Part shown: piece by piece, positions 49,405 through 58,199 of the stretch
Numbering within the stretch: the first letter of the stretch is position 1
How the letters are laid out: each line of letters starts with the position of its first letter
Origin: Pseudomonas anatoliensis
GTDB taxonomy: Bacteria > Pseudomonadota > Gammaproteobacteria > Pseudomonadales > Pseudomonadaceae
Length of the DNA: 64,000 nucleotides
Reading direction: 5' to 3'
Assembly: GCF_017976235.1 (NCBI RefSeq)
Contig: NZ_JACVHC010000004.1
Span: forward strand, 480,699-544,698
Notes under the pieces: model-generated
The model's input: only the letters and a program-made list of their open reading frames with translations
What the model was told of the DNA's origin: nothing
Databases searched by the model: none
Translations under genes and position numbers: made by a program

Positions 49405-49484
49405 GTAAATGATTCGACTTTGATACAACGATTCGATTCGGGGAGAATGCTGGTCGCGAAATGCCATCAGGCCAAGGATCTCAA

Positions 49485-50303
49485 ATGGAAGTCACCCAAA
49501 TAGCAGCGCTGATTGTCAACCGACTTGACGAGCTCGGCGCCGATATTCAACAACAATGGAATAACCCCGAGGGCACCCACACACGCCACTTCGTCGTAGA
49601 CGGCCTACTCACAGCAGAGATGGCCCAGAACATTTACGATGCGTTTCCACGCAATGCAGACGGGTTCTTCGACCGGCAATCGTTCCGTGAGAAGAAAAAA
49701 ACACTCACGGATCTGGCCGACTATCCGCAGATCCTCAGCGCCATCACTTATGCGATGCAGCACGAATCGGTCGTGGCCAAGGTAGCGCAGCTGGTTGGAA
49801 TGGAAGACATCGTGCCAGACCCGAGCCTTTACGCTGGTGGCCTGTCGATGATGTTTAAAGACGACTTCCTAAACCCGCATATCGACAATAGCCACGACGG
49901 TGCACGCAATCTGTATCGCCGCCTGAACCTGCTCTACTACGTGTCGCCGAACTGGCCACTTGAAAACGGCGGGAATTTTGAGTTGTGGGATTCGAAGGTC
50001 AAGAAACAGAAAACCATCGTTTCCCAATTCAACCGGCTGGTGGTGATGGATACGAACAAATACTCGTGGCATTCGGTGAGCGGTGTTCGCGCTGAAACAC
50101 CGCGCTGCTGCGTATCCAACTACTACTTTTCGGCAACGTCCCCAGACGATCATGATTACTTTCATGTGACGTCATTCAGCGGGCGGCCTGAAGAACCTGG
50201 ACGGCGCTTGCTGGGCATCGTGGACAATCAACTGCGCAACACAGTGTCGAAGGTCCTGCGCGTGGGCCGGGGTAAAAAACTGGTCAACAAAGCCCACGAA
50301 TAA
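49485..50303 (+). CDS. 2OG-Fe(II) dioxygenase family protein carried by the prophage
   Basis: The 272-residue protein has a prolyl-hydroxylase-like jelly-roll pattern: H132-x-D134 in NPHIDNSHDG, LNLLYYVSPNWPLENGGNFELWD, a distal H196 in YSWHSVSGV, and R207 in PRCCVSNYYFS as the likely 2-oxoglutarate ligand. Such enzymes hydroxylate proteins, sugars or small molecules. ATG 49485 is preferred because AAGGA lies just before it; an ATG at 49461 is also in frame. A terminator follows. It is not a tail or head gene, so it looks like a cargo (moron) gene; the substrate is unknown. Confidence 0.82.
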   Translation: MEVTQIAALIVNRLDELGADIQQQWNNPEGTHTRHFVVDGLLTAEMAQNIYDAFPRNADGFFDRQSFREKKKTLTDLADYPQILSAITYAMQHESVVAKVAQLVGMEDIVPDPSLYAGGLSMMFKDDFLNPHIDNSHDGARNLYRRLNLLYYVSPNWPLENGGNFELWDSKVKKQKTIVSQFNRLVVMDTNKYSWHSVSGVRAETPRCCVSNYYFSATSPDDHDYFHVTSFSGRPEEPGRRLLGIVDNQLRNTVSKVLRVGRGKKLVNKAHE

Positions 50304-50325
50304 CCCGGGCAGTTCACCTACACGC

Positions 50326-50356
50326 AAAAAAGCCCGCCTATTCAGGCGGGCTTTTC
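50326..50356. terminator. bidirectional terminator between cargo and late genes
   Basis: AGCCCGCCT (50331-50339) pairs with AGGCGGGCT (50344-50352), with A-run before and T-run after. It separates the plus-strand oxygenase from the minus-strand late operon. Confidence 0.88.
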
Positions 50357-50366
50357 ATTTGAACAA

Positions 50367-51338
50367 TCAAAGGGTGATGGGTTTCAGTTTCAAAGCTTGC
50401 TGTTTGGCGCCGGCGGATCCTGCCGTGAATGCCGCAGCATTGTTCGGCGGCGGGCTCGACGCGTGGACGTGACTGGCGACCTGAATGTTCATTTGATCCA
50501 CCAGATCGATCAGATCGCATAGCACCTGGAGCACGTTCACCGATTGCGACCCTAACCAGGTCTTGGGTGCCTGCATATGCTGGCTGATCCCAGCCACGCT
50601 TTTGCGCAGTCCTTGAATCTTCTCCTGCATATCGCCACCCACCGTGGCGTTGTGCTTCTGCCCCACCACCAGGTTCAAATCCCGGCCAGTTGCCTGGTGC
50701 AGATCATCAACCGCCGCCAGGCTTGCCGATCCGCCCGACAGCAACTTGAGCGCGCCCAGCGCCTCGATCTTTTTCACACCACCCACTGTCTCGGTTGAGT
50801 GGTCATCGATCGTCTGGGTGTGGCTCTGAAACTGCTCGCGGTTGTCCATTGCTTCCACTTCGCGCTCGATCGCCTGATCCTGGATCTTGCCGTCAGTCTT
50901 ACGCAACCAATTGCCGGCCGCGTCGACGCGTTGTTGCACGGCGTCACTGTGCTGCCATACCTGGTCACCTTTCGGCACCTTCGGCAACGTCAATCCGTGC
51001 GGCAAGATGGTCTGGATATATGGCTTGTGCGGTAAGCCATAAGCGAAACACACCACCACGCTGGTGCCTTCCTCCGGAAACGCAAAGAAACCCATTTCAT
51101 CACCACCCACCGGCATGGGTAGCGGAACGCCAGACAACACCGGGAGTGTCGTATCGATCTCGCCGTCCGGCCCCATCACCTGCAGGTCAACTGAGAAGCG
51201 CGGTCGGAAGTCGTCACACAACCCAGCATTGGCTGGTGCGTCGGCCACGGCCATCACCTTGGCGAAGCGCGGCAAGTGATAGCCGCCGGTGAGTTCAGGA
51301 AATTGGCGTTCTACACTGCGCTTTATTGCGTCGTCCAT
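50367..51338 (-). CDS. phage baseplate spike protein (gpV/gp45-like)
   Basis: The 323-residue protein has an OB-fold-like N-terminal part (FRPRFSVDLQVMGPDGEIDTTLPVLSGVPLPMPVGGDEMGFFAFPEEGTSVVVCFAYGLPHKPYIQTILPHG) typical of tail spikes, then a charged region and a repetitive helical-beta part with DLNLVVGQKHNATVGGDMQEKIQG. The C-terminus has HVHASSPPPNN, which may bind a metal at the spike tip. It is the last gene of the late operon and overlaps the hub gene by 16 bases. Confidence 0.72.
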   Translation of the reverse strand: MDDAIKRSVERQFPELTGGYHLPRFAKVMAVADAPANAGLCDDFRPRFSVDLQVMGPDGEIDTTLPVLSGVPLPMPVGGDEMGFFAFPEEGTSVVVCFAYGLPHKPYIQTILPHGLTLPKVPKGDQVWQHSDAVQQRVDAAGNWLRKTDGKIQDQAIEREVEAMDNREQFQSHTQTIDDHSTETVGGVKKIEALGALKLLSGGSASLAAVDDLHQATGRDLNLVVGQKHNATVGGDMQEKIQGLRKSVAGISQHMQAPKTWLGSQSVNVLQVLCDLIDLVDQMNIQVASHVHASSPPPNNAAAFTAGSAGAKQQALKLKPITL

Positions 51339-52021
51339 TTGATGGCCATCTGTGTGCCGGCCAACGTCACGTTCGTGATCCGCTCGCCCTGGTTGATTGA
51401 TACGCCTGGTCGCAGGCCTGGCAAGGCGGCGATCATTGCGCTCTGGCTACCCTGGTAACCGTCGAAGAGGTTGACTGGCAGTTGTAGCGGCGATCGAGCG
51501 CCGAAGAAGCTGTCAGCCCAGGCACCGACATAGATCTCGCCGTCACCCTGTTGCTGCCAGATAAAATCTTTGATGCCGAACACCCGCGCCACGCTGTCCA
51601 GCGCCTGGTAACCAGCGGCCAGGTTGTAGAAAAACGGCGTCTTGACACGGGTATAAGCCTGATCCGGAACCCGAAAGCGAAGGCCGGTCTTGCTGCTGAT
51701 GTCGGCCAGCACGGCGCGCAGGTCCACATGACGCAGGTTCATGGGCAGCGGGTTGGCCAGCACCGCGGCTAACTCACGACACAGCACCACTTGCTCGATG
51801 CCGTTGGTGGCGGTGCAACGCTCCACGTAACCGATGAAGTGACGCTGTAGCACCGCTTCGTTGTAGCCGATATCGAACGTGACCAAACCTTTGACAGTAA
51901 CTCCGGCCTTGACCGTGAACGTGGCGCGGCCCGGACTTTTAAGGTCGAGGCGGACATCGTCATTGACCAGCGGCATGTTCACGCCGCCGATGGTCAGCAC
52001 CTTGTGCAGCTTCATGCTCAT
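51323..52021 (-). CDS. phage baseplate hub protein (gpD/gp44-like)
   Basis: The 232-residue protein shows the hub-type pattern of T4 gp27-like proteins: DDVRLDLKSPGRATFTVKAGVTVKGLVTFDIGY, FIGYVERC, and VLADISSKTGLRFRVPDQAYTRVKTPFFYNLAAGYQALDSVARVFGI. It should form the ring from which the spike projects. The start overlaps the stop of the gene before it (ATGA). The family call rests on pattern and gene order. Confidence 0.65.
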   Translation of the reverse strand: MSMKLHKVLTIGGVNMPLVNDDVRLDLKSPGRATFTVKAGVTVKGLVTFDIGYNEAVLQRHFIGYVERCTATNGIEQVVLCRELAAVLANPLPMNLRHVDLRAVLADISSKTGLRFRVPDQAYTRVKTPFFYNLAAGYQALDSVARVFGIKDFIWQQQGDGEIYVGAWADSFFGARSPLQLPVNLFDGYQGSQSAMIAALPGLRPGVSINQGERITNVTLAGTQMAIKWTTQ

Positions 52022-52560
52022 GACGTCCCGCCCAGGTAGGTGTCCACCTTCTTGAGCACCGCTTCAAAGCCGGTCAACTCTTCAGGCGCCCCCGTCGATC
52101 CCGCTGATCCGTTACCGGCCACGCCATCACCAGGCGCTGACTGAGTCGTCACCCCATTGCCAGCGCGGCGGTTCTCGACCTTCTCCGGATTGGACAGCTT
52201 TTCGCTCAAGGTGAACTGGACGATCCACTGGGCCAGAGTGTCGTCTTCCCGGGCGCTGACGCCATCAGAGAACGTCACTTGGCGGATGCCAAAGGCCTTG
52301 GCCGTGTCGTTGACGATACGGTAGGTCTGGAGCTGGCCACCGCCTGCAGTCGCCTCGGCCAGACGCATGATGGTGCGCAGGTTGTCGAGCGCCTTGTACG
52401 GAATGGTTAGCGCTACGGTCAGCGTCTTGGGCTTAAATCCCTTGTGTGATTTGTCGGTGCCCGAAGTCTGGCCACCCATATCGTCGGCCTCGATCTTGAG
52501 GTTGGCCGTCAGCTTCATGCGATGACCGATAACCTGCTCGCCATTTAGTAGCAATGTCAT
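52018..52560 (-). CDS. phage baseplate-associated protein
   Basis: The 180-residue protein starts at ATG 52560 (MTLLLNGEQVIGHRMKL) with an ATGA overlap with the upstream stop; the longer frame is not supported. The body reads as a beta-rich structural protein (LTVALTIPYKALDNLRTIMRLAEA, AQWIVQFTLSEKLSNPEKVENRR), followed by a Gly/Ser linker and a short helical tail. Its place between two baseplate genes suggests baseplate or tail-tube end assembly. I cannot assign a named family with confidence. Confidence 0.6.
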   Translation of the reverse strand: MTLLLNGEQVIGHRMKLTANLKIEADDMGGQTSGTDKSHKGFKPKTLTVALTIPYKALDNLRTIMRLAEATAGGGQLQTYRIVNDTAKAFGIRQVTFSDGVSAREDDTLAQWIVQFTLSEKLSNPEKVENRRAGNGVTTQSAPGDGVAGNGSAGSTGAPEELTGFEAVLKKVDTYLGGTS

Positions 52561-53483
52561 AGGCCCACCAACTCCCGGACAAAGCTCAAGCTTTTTGCCG
52601 ATCCGACCAGCAGTGCGCCGGCACACAGAGGCCATTCGTGACCCGGCGCTTCGCCTTCGAGCAGCTCGCGACGCAGTTGTCCTGCGTCACCCGGTCCCAA
52701 CATTCGGGACTGTATCGATGCGTCGTCTGCACTGTTGGTGAACTGGGCCTTCAGATCGGCCAGCTGTCGATCGCGTTCCTGAGCTTGGGCCTTCTTTCGC
52801 GCCTGCAGATCTGCAAGGTCCGCCATCGGCGAACTGTCAGCGGCATAGCCCTCAAGTACCGCCAGTTGCCCCGCCATCGATTGACTGGCCAGCTTGGTGA
52901 TCGGGCAGCGTTGCAACGGCAACTGACTCCATAGCGGCATTTGGCCCGCGATCGGCATGATCCACTTTTCCACCTCAAGCTTGGCCAAGTGTTCCGCTCG
53001 GCGTTCGGCGCGTACCAGGTCCGGCATAGGCAATACAACGTTAAACCGACCCAACGTCGCTGCGAGCTGATCCAGACGCGTGGCGAGGAAGATCAGTACC
53101 AAGGCGCTTTGCTGACCTTGAGGGCGGACAGCGTCGGTGGTGTCGGTCAGTTTGTCAGCCAGCAGCTGCAGCAGGTTCGGTGCCGACAGAAAACGCTGAT
53201 TGCCGCCGCTGCCTTGGCCAACCCCGTGCTGGAACGGCGTCACGACGATGCACGCCGGCACATTCTGGAACTGGTCGGCTAACGCGTTGCGGCCGGCGCT
53301 GATTGCCGCTTGTGCGGCGCCGCCGATCGGCCCCGGGCTGGTGGTGGCGATATCGGCAAGCTTCGCGACGCGCTCCCCAGTGCTGAGCATTTCGCCCTGG
53401 ATCAGATCTCGCGCCGCGCCCATCTGATCCATCCACTGCGTGGCTTGCGCTGGCCAGCGCAGTTTAATTGGTGCCCAGTCATT
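52557..53483 (-). CDS. phage late structural/assembly protein, unassigned
   Basis: The 308-residue protein starts at ATG 53483 (MNDWAPIKLRWPAQATQWM), overlapping the preceding stop by 5 bases. It is Ala/Leu/Gln-rich with a long helical C-terminal part (DLQARKKAQAQERDRQLADLKAQF) that may be a coiled coil. It has CIVVTPFQHGVGQG and LQLLADKLTDTTDAVRPQGQQSALVLIFLAT. Its position between fibre chaperone and baseplate genes suggests a baseplate part. Confidence 0.6.
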   Translation of the reverse strand, partial: NDWAPIKLRWPAQATQWMDQMGAARDLIQGEMLSTGERVAKLADIATTSPGPIGGAAQAAISAGRNALADQFQNVPACIVVTPFQHGVGQGSGGNQRFLSAPNLLQLLADKLTDTTDAVRPQGQQSALVLIFLATRLDQLAATLGRFNVVLPMPDLVRAERRAEHLAKLEVEKWIMPIAGQMPLWSQLPLQRCPITKLASQSMAGQLAVLEGYAADSSPMADLADLQARKKAQAQERDRQLADLKAQFTNSADDASIQSRMLGPGDAGQLRRELLEGEAPGHEWPLCAGALLVGSAKSLSFVRELVGL

Positions 53484-53994
53484 CATCAGAAAGCACCGCG
53501 TCAATCCAGGCCGGCATTTCAGGCCGGGTCGATTCCAATGGATACCCCTCGACTTGCGGCCACTCGCGCACGGCTCGGCGCCACTTCAGCAACTCGGTGA
53601 ACTGTTCCGATGTGATTGGCGGGGACTCGTCGAGGTCGCGGGCATCCCGATATTCCGAAACGACGTTCTCGGATGCCTTTAACGTGGTATCGATCCACAC
53701 TCTTGCCACAAGCGCCGGGTCTGATTCGACAAAGATGTCTTCTGCATATTCGAGAAAATCGCCACCGTCGCGCAGGTATTCGCCGATCGCATGGAAAAGC
53801 GCGGAGTTGTAATCTTGCGTTACGTGACAACGATTGCCCGCCACGGTCACGACGTAGGAACCGTCGGTTTTGACGGCCACATCACTGAATGGGGTGAGGA
53901 AAGCAGACGACCCCTCAACCATTGACTCGTCTTCATGCTCAGGAATGGCTGCTACTGGCATTTCTGTTAGTTCGTTCAAGGTGCATATCTCCAC
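53479..53994 (-). CDS. tail fibre assembly-type protein
   Basis: The 171-residue acidic protein is placed right after the fibre gene. Its C-terminal part, PPITSEQFTELLKWRRAVREWPQVEGYP, resembles the tail-assembly-chaperone segment of fibre-associated proteins. The GTG at 53994 overlaps the fibre gene by 19 bases and has no strong ribosome-binding site; ATG 53961 is the alternative start. It probably helps fold or attach the fibre. Confidence 0.68.
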   Translation of the reverse strand: MEICTLNELTEMPVAAIPEHEDESMVEGSSAFLTPFSDVAVKTDGSYVVTVAGNRCHVTQDYNSALFHAIGEYLRDGGDFLEYAEDIFVESDPALVARVWIDTTLKASENVVSEYRDARDLDESPPITSEQFTELLKWRRAVREWPQVEGYPLESTRPEMPAWIDAVLSDE

Positions 53995-56186
53995 GCAAAA
54001 CCGTAAATAGTTGCCCCGCCACCGAAGGTGATCACGGTGCCACCTGCTGCCTGCCCACTTTTACCGACAGCACCGTTTCCCCCAGCAAAGTAGTGCATCA
54101 GCGAATAGCACCAGGTGCCGCCAGCCGGAAGCTGGACAGAGGTACCAGTCATGCTTACAGCCAGAAAATTGTTGGAGTCGGGGCGATAAAAGGTGCTTTC
54201 GCTCCACAGCACGCCCATATCAGTGGAATCAACCTGAGCGCGGACCCCAGCGCCATCTGTAGACCAACCGAGCCGAATAGTGCTGCCGCCTTGTCTATCA
54301 CCGCCACCCTGCTGCACCGGGGTGAAGCCCAGTCGACGCTGTAGGTAGTAAATCCCGCTGTCAGTCCTGCGTCGGAAGTACGGGTACTCAGGGTCGTCAC
54401 TGGCAAATCCCGCGTGCGTCAACGAGTCACCCATCACGCGAGCGTCCAGAAGACTGTTCACTTGAGCCATGTTGTAACAGTCACCAATGCCATAGCCGGC
54501 AATGGTGCTGGCCTTGTTGGCTTTGCCGTTTGGATCAAAGTTGTTCTGGGTCCAGATCACGCCGAGGTCATTGCCATCAACCGCCACCCTTACGGCGGTA
54601 CCAGACCAGCCGATGTTTATCCGGTTGCCTCCTTGATTCGGCGCTCCGCCTTGTTTGATAAACGCAACGTTCGCTTCGGCTTTTGTGAAAGCGTCAGTAA
54701 TGCCGTAGCCCGCAAGGCTGCTTGCCCAATTCGCTTTGCTGCCGGGATTGAAATTTTGCTCACACCAGATCAGGCCAAGATCCGTAGAGTCGACAGTGGC
54801 AAGAAGGCCTCGATTCGACCAACCGAGGTGGACACTGTTGGTGAGCTGATTGGCACCACCACCTTGCTTAACAAAAGCGGCGTTCGCGGCAGGCTTTGTA
54901 TAACCATCGGTGATGCCGTAGCCCGCTAGCGTTGTCGGGTTGTCGCCGCCCGTGACGATGCCTTTTTGGTTGATGCTGACTTTTGTGTAGGTGCCGGCAG
55001 CGGCGCCGCTGTCTGCCAGGGTCAGGGTGATATCCGCGTCGGCAGAACCGTCAAAGGAGGCGCTGCCGGTGGCCGCGCCTTTGAACCTGAAAGTACGCGC
55101 AGTCGCTAAACGCGCGGCTTTACCCGCTATCGCGGTGCCTTGCATCAGTGCGTAGATCGAGCTCCACAACAGCGCACGCACGGCGGTGACCATTTTGGTC
55201 GTGGCCAATACCGAGCTGCTGTCGCTCGCCTCGCTGTCACTGATCGCGTTGGGAATCTGGTCGAGTTCGACGTCTGCCTTCGTGGTCGCACGAGCACGCA
55301 GGTTTTGGTAGTCGCCGTTCTGCGCGGCCCAATGCTTGATTAGCTCACCGGTGACGGGCTCGATCGGGCGCAAATCCGTGATGACTGTCGTCGCCGGCAG
55401 ATCCGCCAGCGGTACCAGGTAATGGCGCGCACCGGCGCCGTCGGTGTAATCCACCTTTCCGGTACCGAACACAACTTCGAACGTACCCACCACGTCGCTC
55501 AGTTCGCGCTGCAGCACGACATCGAGCCATGCCTTGTTCGGCACGGACGGCACCGTCACAGGCTGCGCGGTCTTGCGCTCGAGGCGAATGCCCTCGACGT
55601 AGGCGATCCCGGGTTTGAGCTGATAGTTGCTGCCGACCTTTTCCAGTGCCAGGCCGCTACTGAAGAAACAGGCGCGCCCGAATAGGTCGCGGTTGCTCAG
55701 GCGTTGACGCTCGTCGATGCCTTTCAGGCGAGCGGTGAAGTCATGCTGCCAAGTGCTGGCATCGACGGTGATACCCGTCAGCTGTTGCGCCCCATCGAAC
55801 ACCACCAAAAAGTTGCGGGTGACGTTGTTGCCGATCTGCTCGGGCAGGATGTTTTTGCGCTTCTGCTGGACCGGCACGTAAGCCACCGACAACAGCACAC
55901 CTTCGCTGCTCTCTAGGCCGATCCAGTTCCAATCGAAATCGCCGACGTCGGTCCCCATCATCAGGCTGTAAACCACCTGATTCGGGTTGACGAACCCGCT
56001 CTGGGTGACCGGCCACGTGTACTTGACTTGAGCAGCGGTCGGTTTGCCTGCTGCACGATCGACTGGCCCGTTCGGGTTCAGGCCGGGGACGTTGGCCAAC
56101 ACAAAATTGGCGATCTTCAGCGGTTGGCTTGCTGCCTGCTTTTGGGCAATAAGGCTTTCGCCGGCCAGTGTGATACTTGCAGCCAT
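53976..56186 (-). CDS. tail fibre protein with repeated receptor-side units
   Basis: The 736-residue protein has an N-terminal tail-collar fibre domain (about 1-150: ASITLAGESLIAQKQAA, KYTWPVTQSGFVNPNQVVYSLMMGTDVGDFDWNWIGL). A linker with AGYGITDGYTK units follows. From about 437 to 685 there are three similar modules built on QGGG-NQ-N-I-LGWS and VDS(N)TDLG-IW, separated by AGYGI-D linkers. The last 70 residues are Gly-rich and end in WRYAP. Such repeats set host-receptor choice and are prone to recombination. It follows gpI by 9 bases. Confidence 0.85.
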   Translation of the reverse strand: MAASITLAGESLIAQKQAASQPLKIANFVLANVPGLNPNGPVDRAAGKPTAAQVKYTWPVTQSGFVNPNQVVYSLMMGTDVGDFDWNWIGLESSEGVLLSVAYVPVQQKRKNILPEQIGNNVTRNFLVVFDGAQQLTGITVDASTWQHDFTARLKGIDERQRLSNRDLFGRACFFSSGLALEKVGSNYQLKPGIAYVEGIRLERKTAQPVTVPSVPNKAWLDVVLQRELSDVVGTFEVVFGTGKVDYTDGAGARHYLVPLADLPATTVITDLRPIEPVTGELIKHWAAQNGDYQNLRARATTKADVELDQIPNAISDSEASDSSSVLATTKMVTAVRALLWSSIYALMQGTAIAGKAARLATARTFRFKGAATGSASFDGSADADITLTLADSGAAAGTYTKVSINQKGIVTGGDNPTTLAGYGITDGYTKPAANAAFVKQGGGANQLTNSVHLGWSNRGLLATVDSTDLGLIWCEQNFNPGSKANWASSLAGYGITDAFTKAEANVAFIKQGGAPNQGGNRINIGWSGTAVRVAVDGNDLGVIWTQNNFDPNGKANKASTIAGYGIGDCYNMAQVNSLLDARVMGDSLTHAGFASDDPEYPYFRRRTDSGIYYLQRRLGFTPVQQGGGDRQGGSTIRLGWSTDGAGVRAQVDSTDMGVLWSESTFYRPDSNNFLAVSMTGTSVQLPAGGTWCYSLMHYFAGGNGAVGKSGQAAGGTVITFGGGATIYGFAWRYAP

Positions 56187-56194
56187 GAATGCTC

Positions 56195-56719
56195 CTACAG
56201 GCTGGCAACCAGCGTTTGCTGGTCGTCGTTGAAATCGACCAGGGCGACACGTAGTTGCACTGGGGTGATGGTGACGAAGTCGTAACGTCTGCAGGTGCGG
56301 CCGTACTGACGGATCAGCACGCGCAACAGGTCAGGGTTTTCGGAGAGCTGCGAGTCACTGAGGGTCAACAGGACGACGTCCCAGTCCCGATCGGGCATGC
56401 GCTCGCTGATCTCGATATAGCCAACGCCCAGACGCATCAGGATGCGTCTCAGGCCGGCGGTGCTGCCTGCGTCCACCGAGTTGATAAAGGCGTGTTTCAC
56501 CCGCAGGCGAAATAAGCTCTCGGGCTCGCCGTTGAAGCGCGTGACGTCTCGCTGCCAGGCCCACAGTTCCAGAATGGACAGATGGCAGGTGTCGGCGTCG
56601 AACTGCAGGTAGGGCCAGCGCAGCCACTCGGTGGCCTGCTCCCACCAGAGCTGGGCGGTGGTCGCCAGCTTGGTCAGCTCCAGTCCTTCGAGCCAGAACG
56701 GTAGCTTGAGCCTGATCAT
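56195..56719 (-). CDS. tail protein gpI-like
   Basis: The 174-residue protein has the P2 gpI-like pattern: WWEQATEWLRWPYLQFDADTCHLSILELWAWQRDVTRFNGEPESLFRLRVKHAF, then GLRRILMRLGVGYIEISER. gpI proteins join the baseplate wedge to the fibre. ATG overlaps the gp47 stop (ATGA). Confidence 0.78.
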   Translation of the reverse strand: MIRLKLPFWLEGLELTKLATTAQLWWEQATEWLRWPYLQFDADTCHLSILELWAWQRDVTRFNGEPESLFRLRVKHAFINSVDAGSTAGLRRILMRLGVGYIEISERMPDRDWDVVLLTLSDSQLSENPDLLRVLIRQYGRTCRRYDFVTITPVQLRVALVDFNDDQQTLVASL

Positions 56720-57885
56720 TGCAGGGCCACCGCCAGGGAGCTGATCCGAGGAATGTCCAAGCCCGACACGATGTCGCTATTGGCGAACCGCAACGAGCTG
56801 ATATTCGGAAACTGGGCGTGCAGTTCTTCGGTCAGCCGGCTGAAACTGAAACGCGACTGAGGAAACGTGCGAGTCGGTGCGTAGTCACTCTGTGTGCTTT
56901 CCCGGAACGCAGCGCGGATGAACAGCCCGATCTCAGCCTGCAGCGTCTGCAGCTGCAGCACGGTCAGGTTGGATTCCGGCCAGACCATGAGGCTGATTGC
57001 GTGCTGCGTCTCGGGCATGGCCATCGCCAGCAGATCGTCGCCGTGGCCGTGGTTTCCGCCGTCACGTATGTGCGTGTTGATCTGCTCCAGAAACGTATCG
57101 GCTGGCACGCCGGCATCGAACAGCACGAAAGCATTGGCACTGCCTGGCCCACGCGGCGCGCCGTGTTCAAAGTACACGCCGTCCGCTGCAACTCCCGGAA
57201 ACCCGGTGATGATTGCCCGGTAAACGGCATCGGTATGCCATTGGTTCACCGCGGAGAACTGGTTGCGCACACGCAGGCGCAACTGATCGTCATGCTCGGA
57301 ATCCGCACCGGGCGTCTGCAGCCAGTCGGTGTTGTTCACCACCTGGACGATGCCCGGTACTGACTGGGGCAACACTGCGTAATAACCTGGTGCCAGGTTG
57401 TAGCCGCTGCCGGCGCCGACGGCCTTGACCGGCACCACCAGTTGGCTCTGGCCCTCTTCAAAGCTGCGCGGTTCGGTTGTGATCAACTGGTAGATATGAC
57501 CGTTGAGGGTCGGTGACTGGACGACCGTGCCGATCGGGACTTCCAGTTCGCCACCGGTGTTGGCACGGGTAAAGAGCAGTTCACCCGTGGCCACCGTGGC
57601 GGCCTTGCGTTCGATATTCACCGCCCAGGCAAGCATGTCGAGCCACTGTTTGCCGGCAGTCTTGACGAAGAAGTTCGGCAGCACCGTGCCGCTGACGAAC
57701 TCCAGCAGCCACAACACCGGCTTGGTGACCAGAGCCGTGATGATCCGCCAGAACGGGCTGTAAGCGCTGGTGTTGCTCAGCGTGCTGCCGTGCTCGACGG
57801 CCAGCTTTTCCCAAGCCTGCTTGAGCTGCGCCTCAGTGGTTGGCACGCCTGAATCACTGAGTGCCTTTTTGAAGTCGACGGTCAC
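56716..57885 (-). CDS. baseplate J/gp47 family protein
   Basis: The 389-residue wedge protein has FVSGTVLPNFFVKTAGKQWLDMLAWAVNIERK, ATGELLFTRANTGGELEVPIGTVVQSP, AVGAGSGYNLAPGYY and ADSEHDDQLRLRVRNQFSA, matching baseplate_J proteins of contractile tails. The C-terminal part includes FPQSRFSFSRLTEEL. It is coupled to both neighbours through ATGA overlaps. Confidence 0.9.
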   Translation of the reverse strand: MTVDFKKALSDSGVPTTEAQLKQAWEKLAVEHGSTLSNTSAYSPFWRIITALVTKPVLWLLEFVSGTVLPNFFVKTAGKQWLDMLAWAVNIERKAATVATGELLFTRANTGGELEVPIGTVVQSPTLNGHIYQLITTEPRSFEEGQSQLVVPVKAVGAGSGYNLAPGYYAVLPQSVPGIVQVVNNTDWLQTPGADSEHDDQLRLRVRNQFSAVNQWHTDAVYRAIITGFPGVAADGVYFEHGAPRGPGSANAFVLFDAGVPADTFLEQINTHIRDGGNHGHGDDLLAMAMPETQHAISLMVWPESNLTVLQLQTLQAEIGLFIRAAFRESTQSDYAPTRTFPQSRFSFSRLTEELHAQFPNISSLRFANSDIVSGLDIPRISSLAVALQ

Positions 57886-58199
57886 AGGGTGATCTCCAGC
57901 AGGCCGAATTTCACGGTGGTGGCGGTGACCAGGTACACGCCGGGACTGCTCTGAACGATCTGCGCCGTGCCCGGTACCAGACGTTCGTCCGCTTCCACCA
58001 GCAGCTCCATTTGCTGAATGCAGTCGCGCTGACGTAGCCGGTCACGCTCGGCCACCAACGTGATCAGCAAACCGCTTTCACGGATCAGATGCGCGATGTC
58101 CTGGGCGATCGAGGCGCGGTCAGTTACCAGCAGTGGCTGGTGGGCTGGATCGAGCACCAGGTCGTTGTTGATGATCAGCAGATCGATGTACTCGCTCAT
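57882..58199 (-). CDS. DUF2590 family phage protein
   Basis: The 105-residue protein matches small gp25-like/DUF2590 wedge proteins: YIDLLIINNDLVLDPAHQPLLVTDRASIAQDIAHLIRESGLL, then LRQRDCIQQMELLVEADERLVPGT. It lies between tape measure and gp47, sharing one base with the tape-measure stop. DUF2590 members occur together with DUF2586 and DUF2597 in one type of contractile tail. Confidence 0.78.
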   Translation of the reverse strand: MSEYIDLLIINNDLVLDPAHQPLLVTDRASIAQDIAHLIRESGLLITLVAERDRLRQRDCIQQMELLVEADERLVPGTAQIVQSSPGVYLVTATTVKFGLLEITL

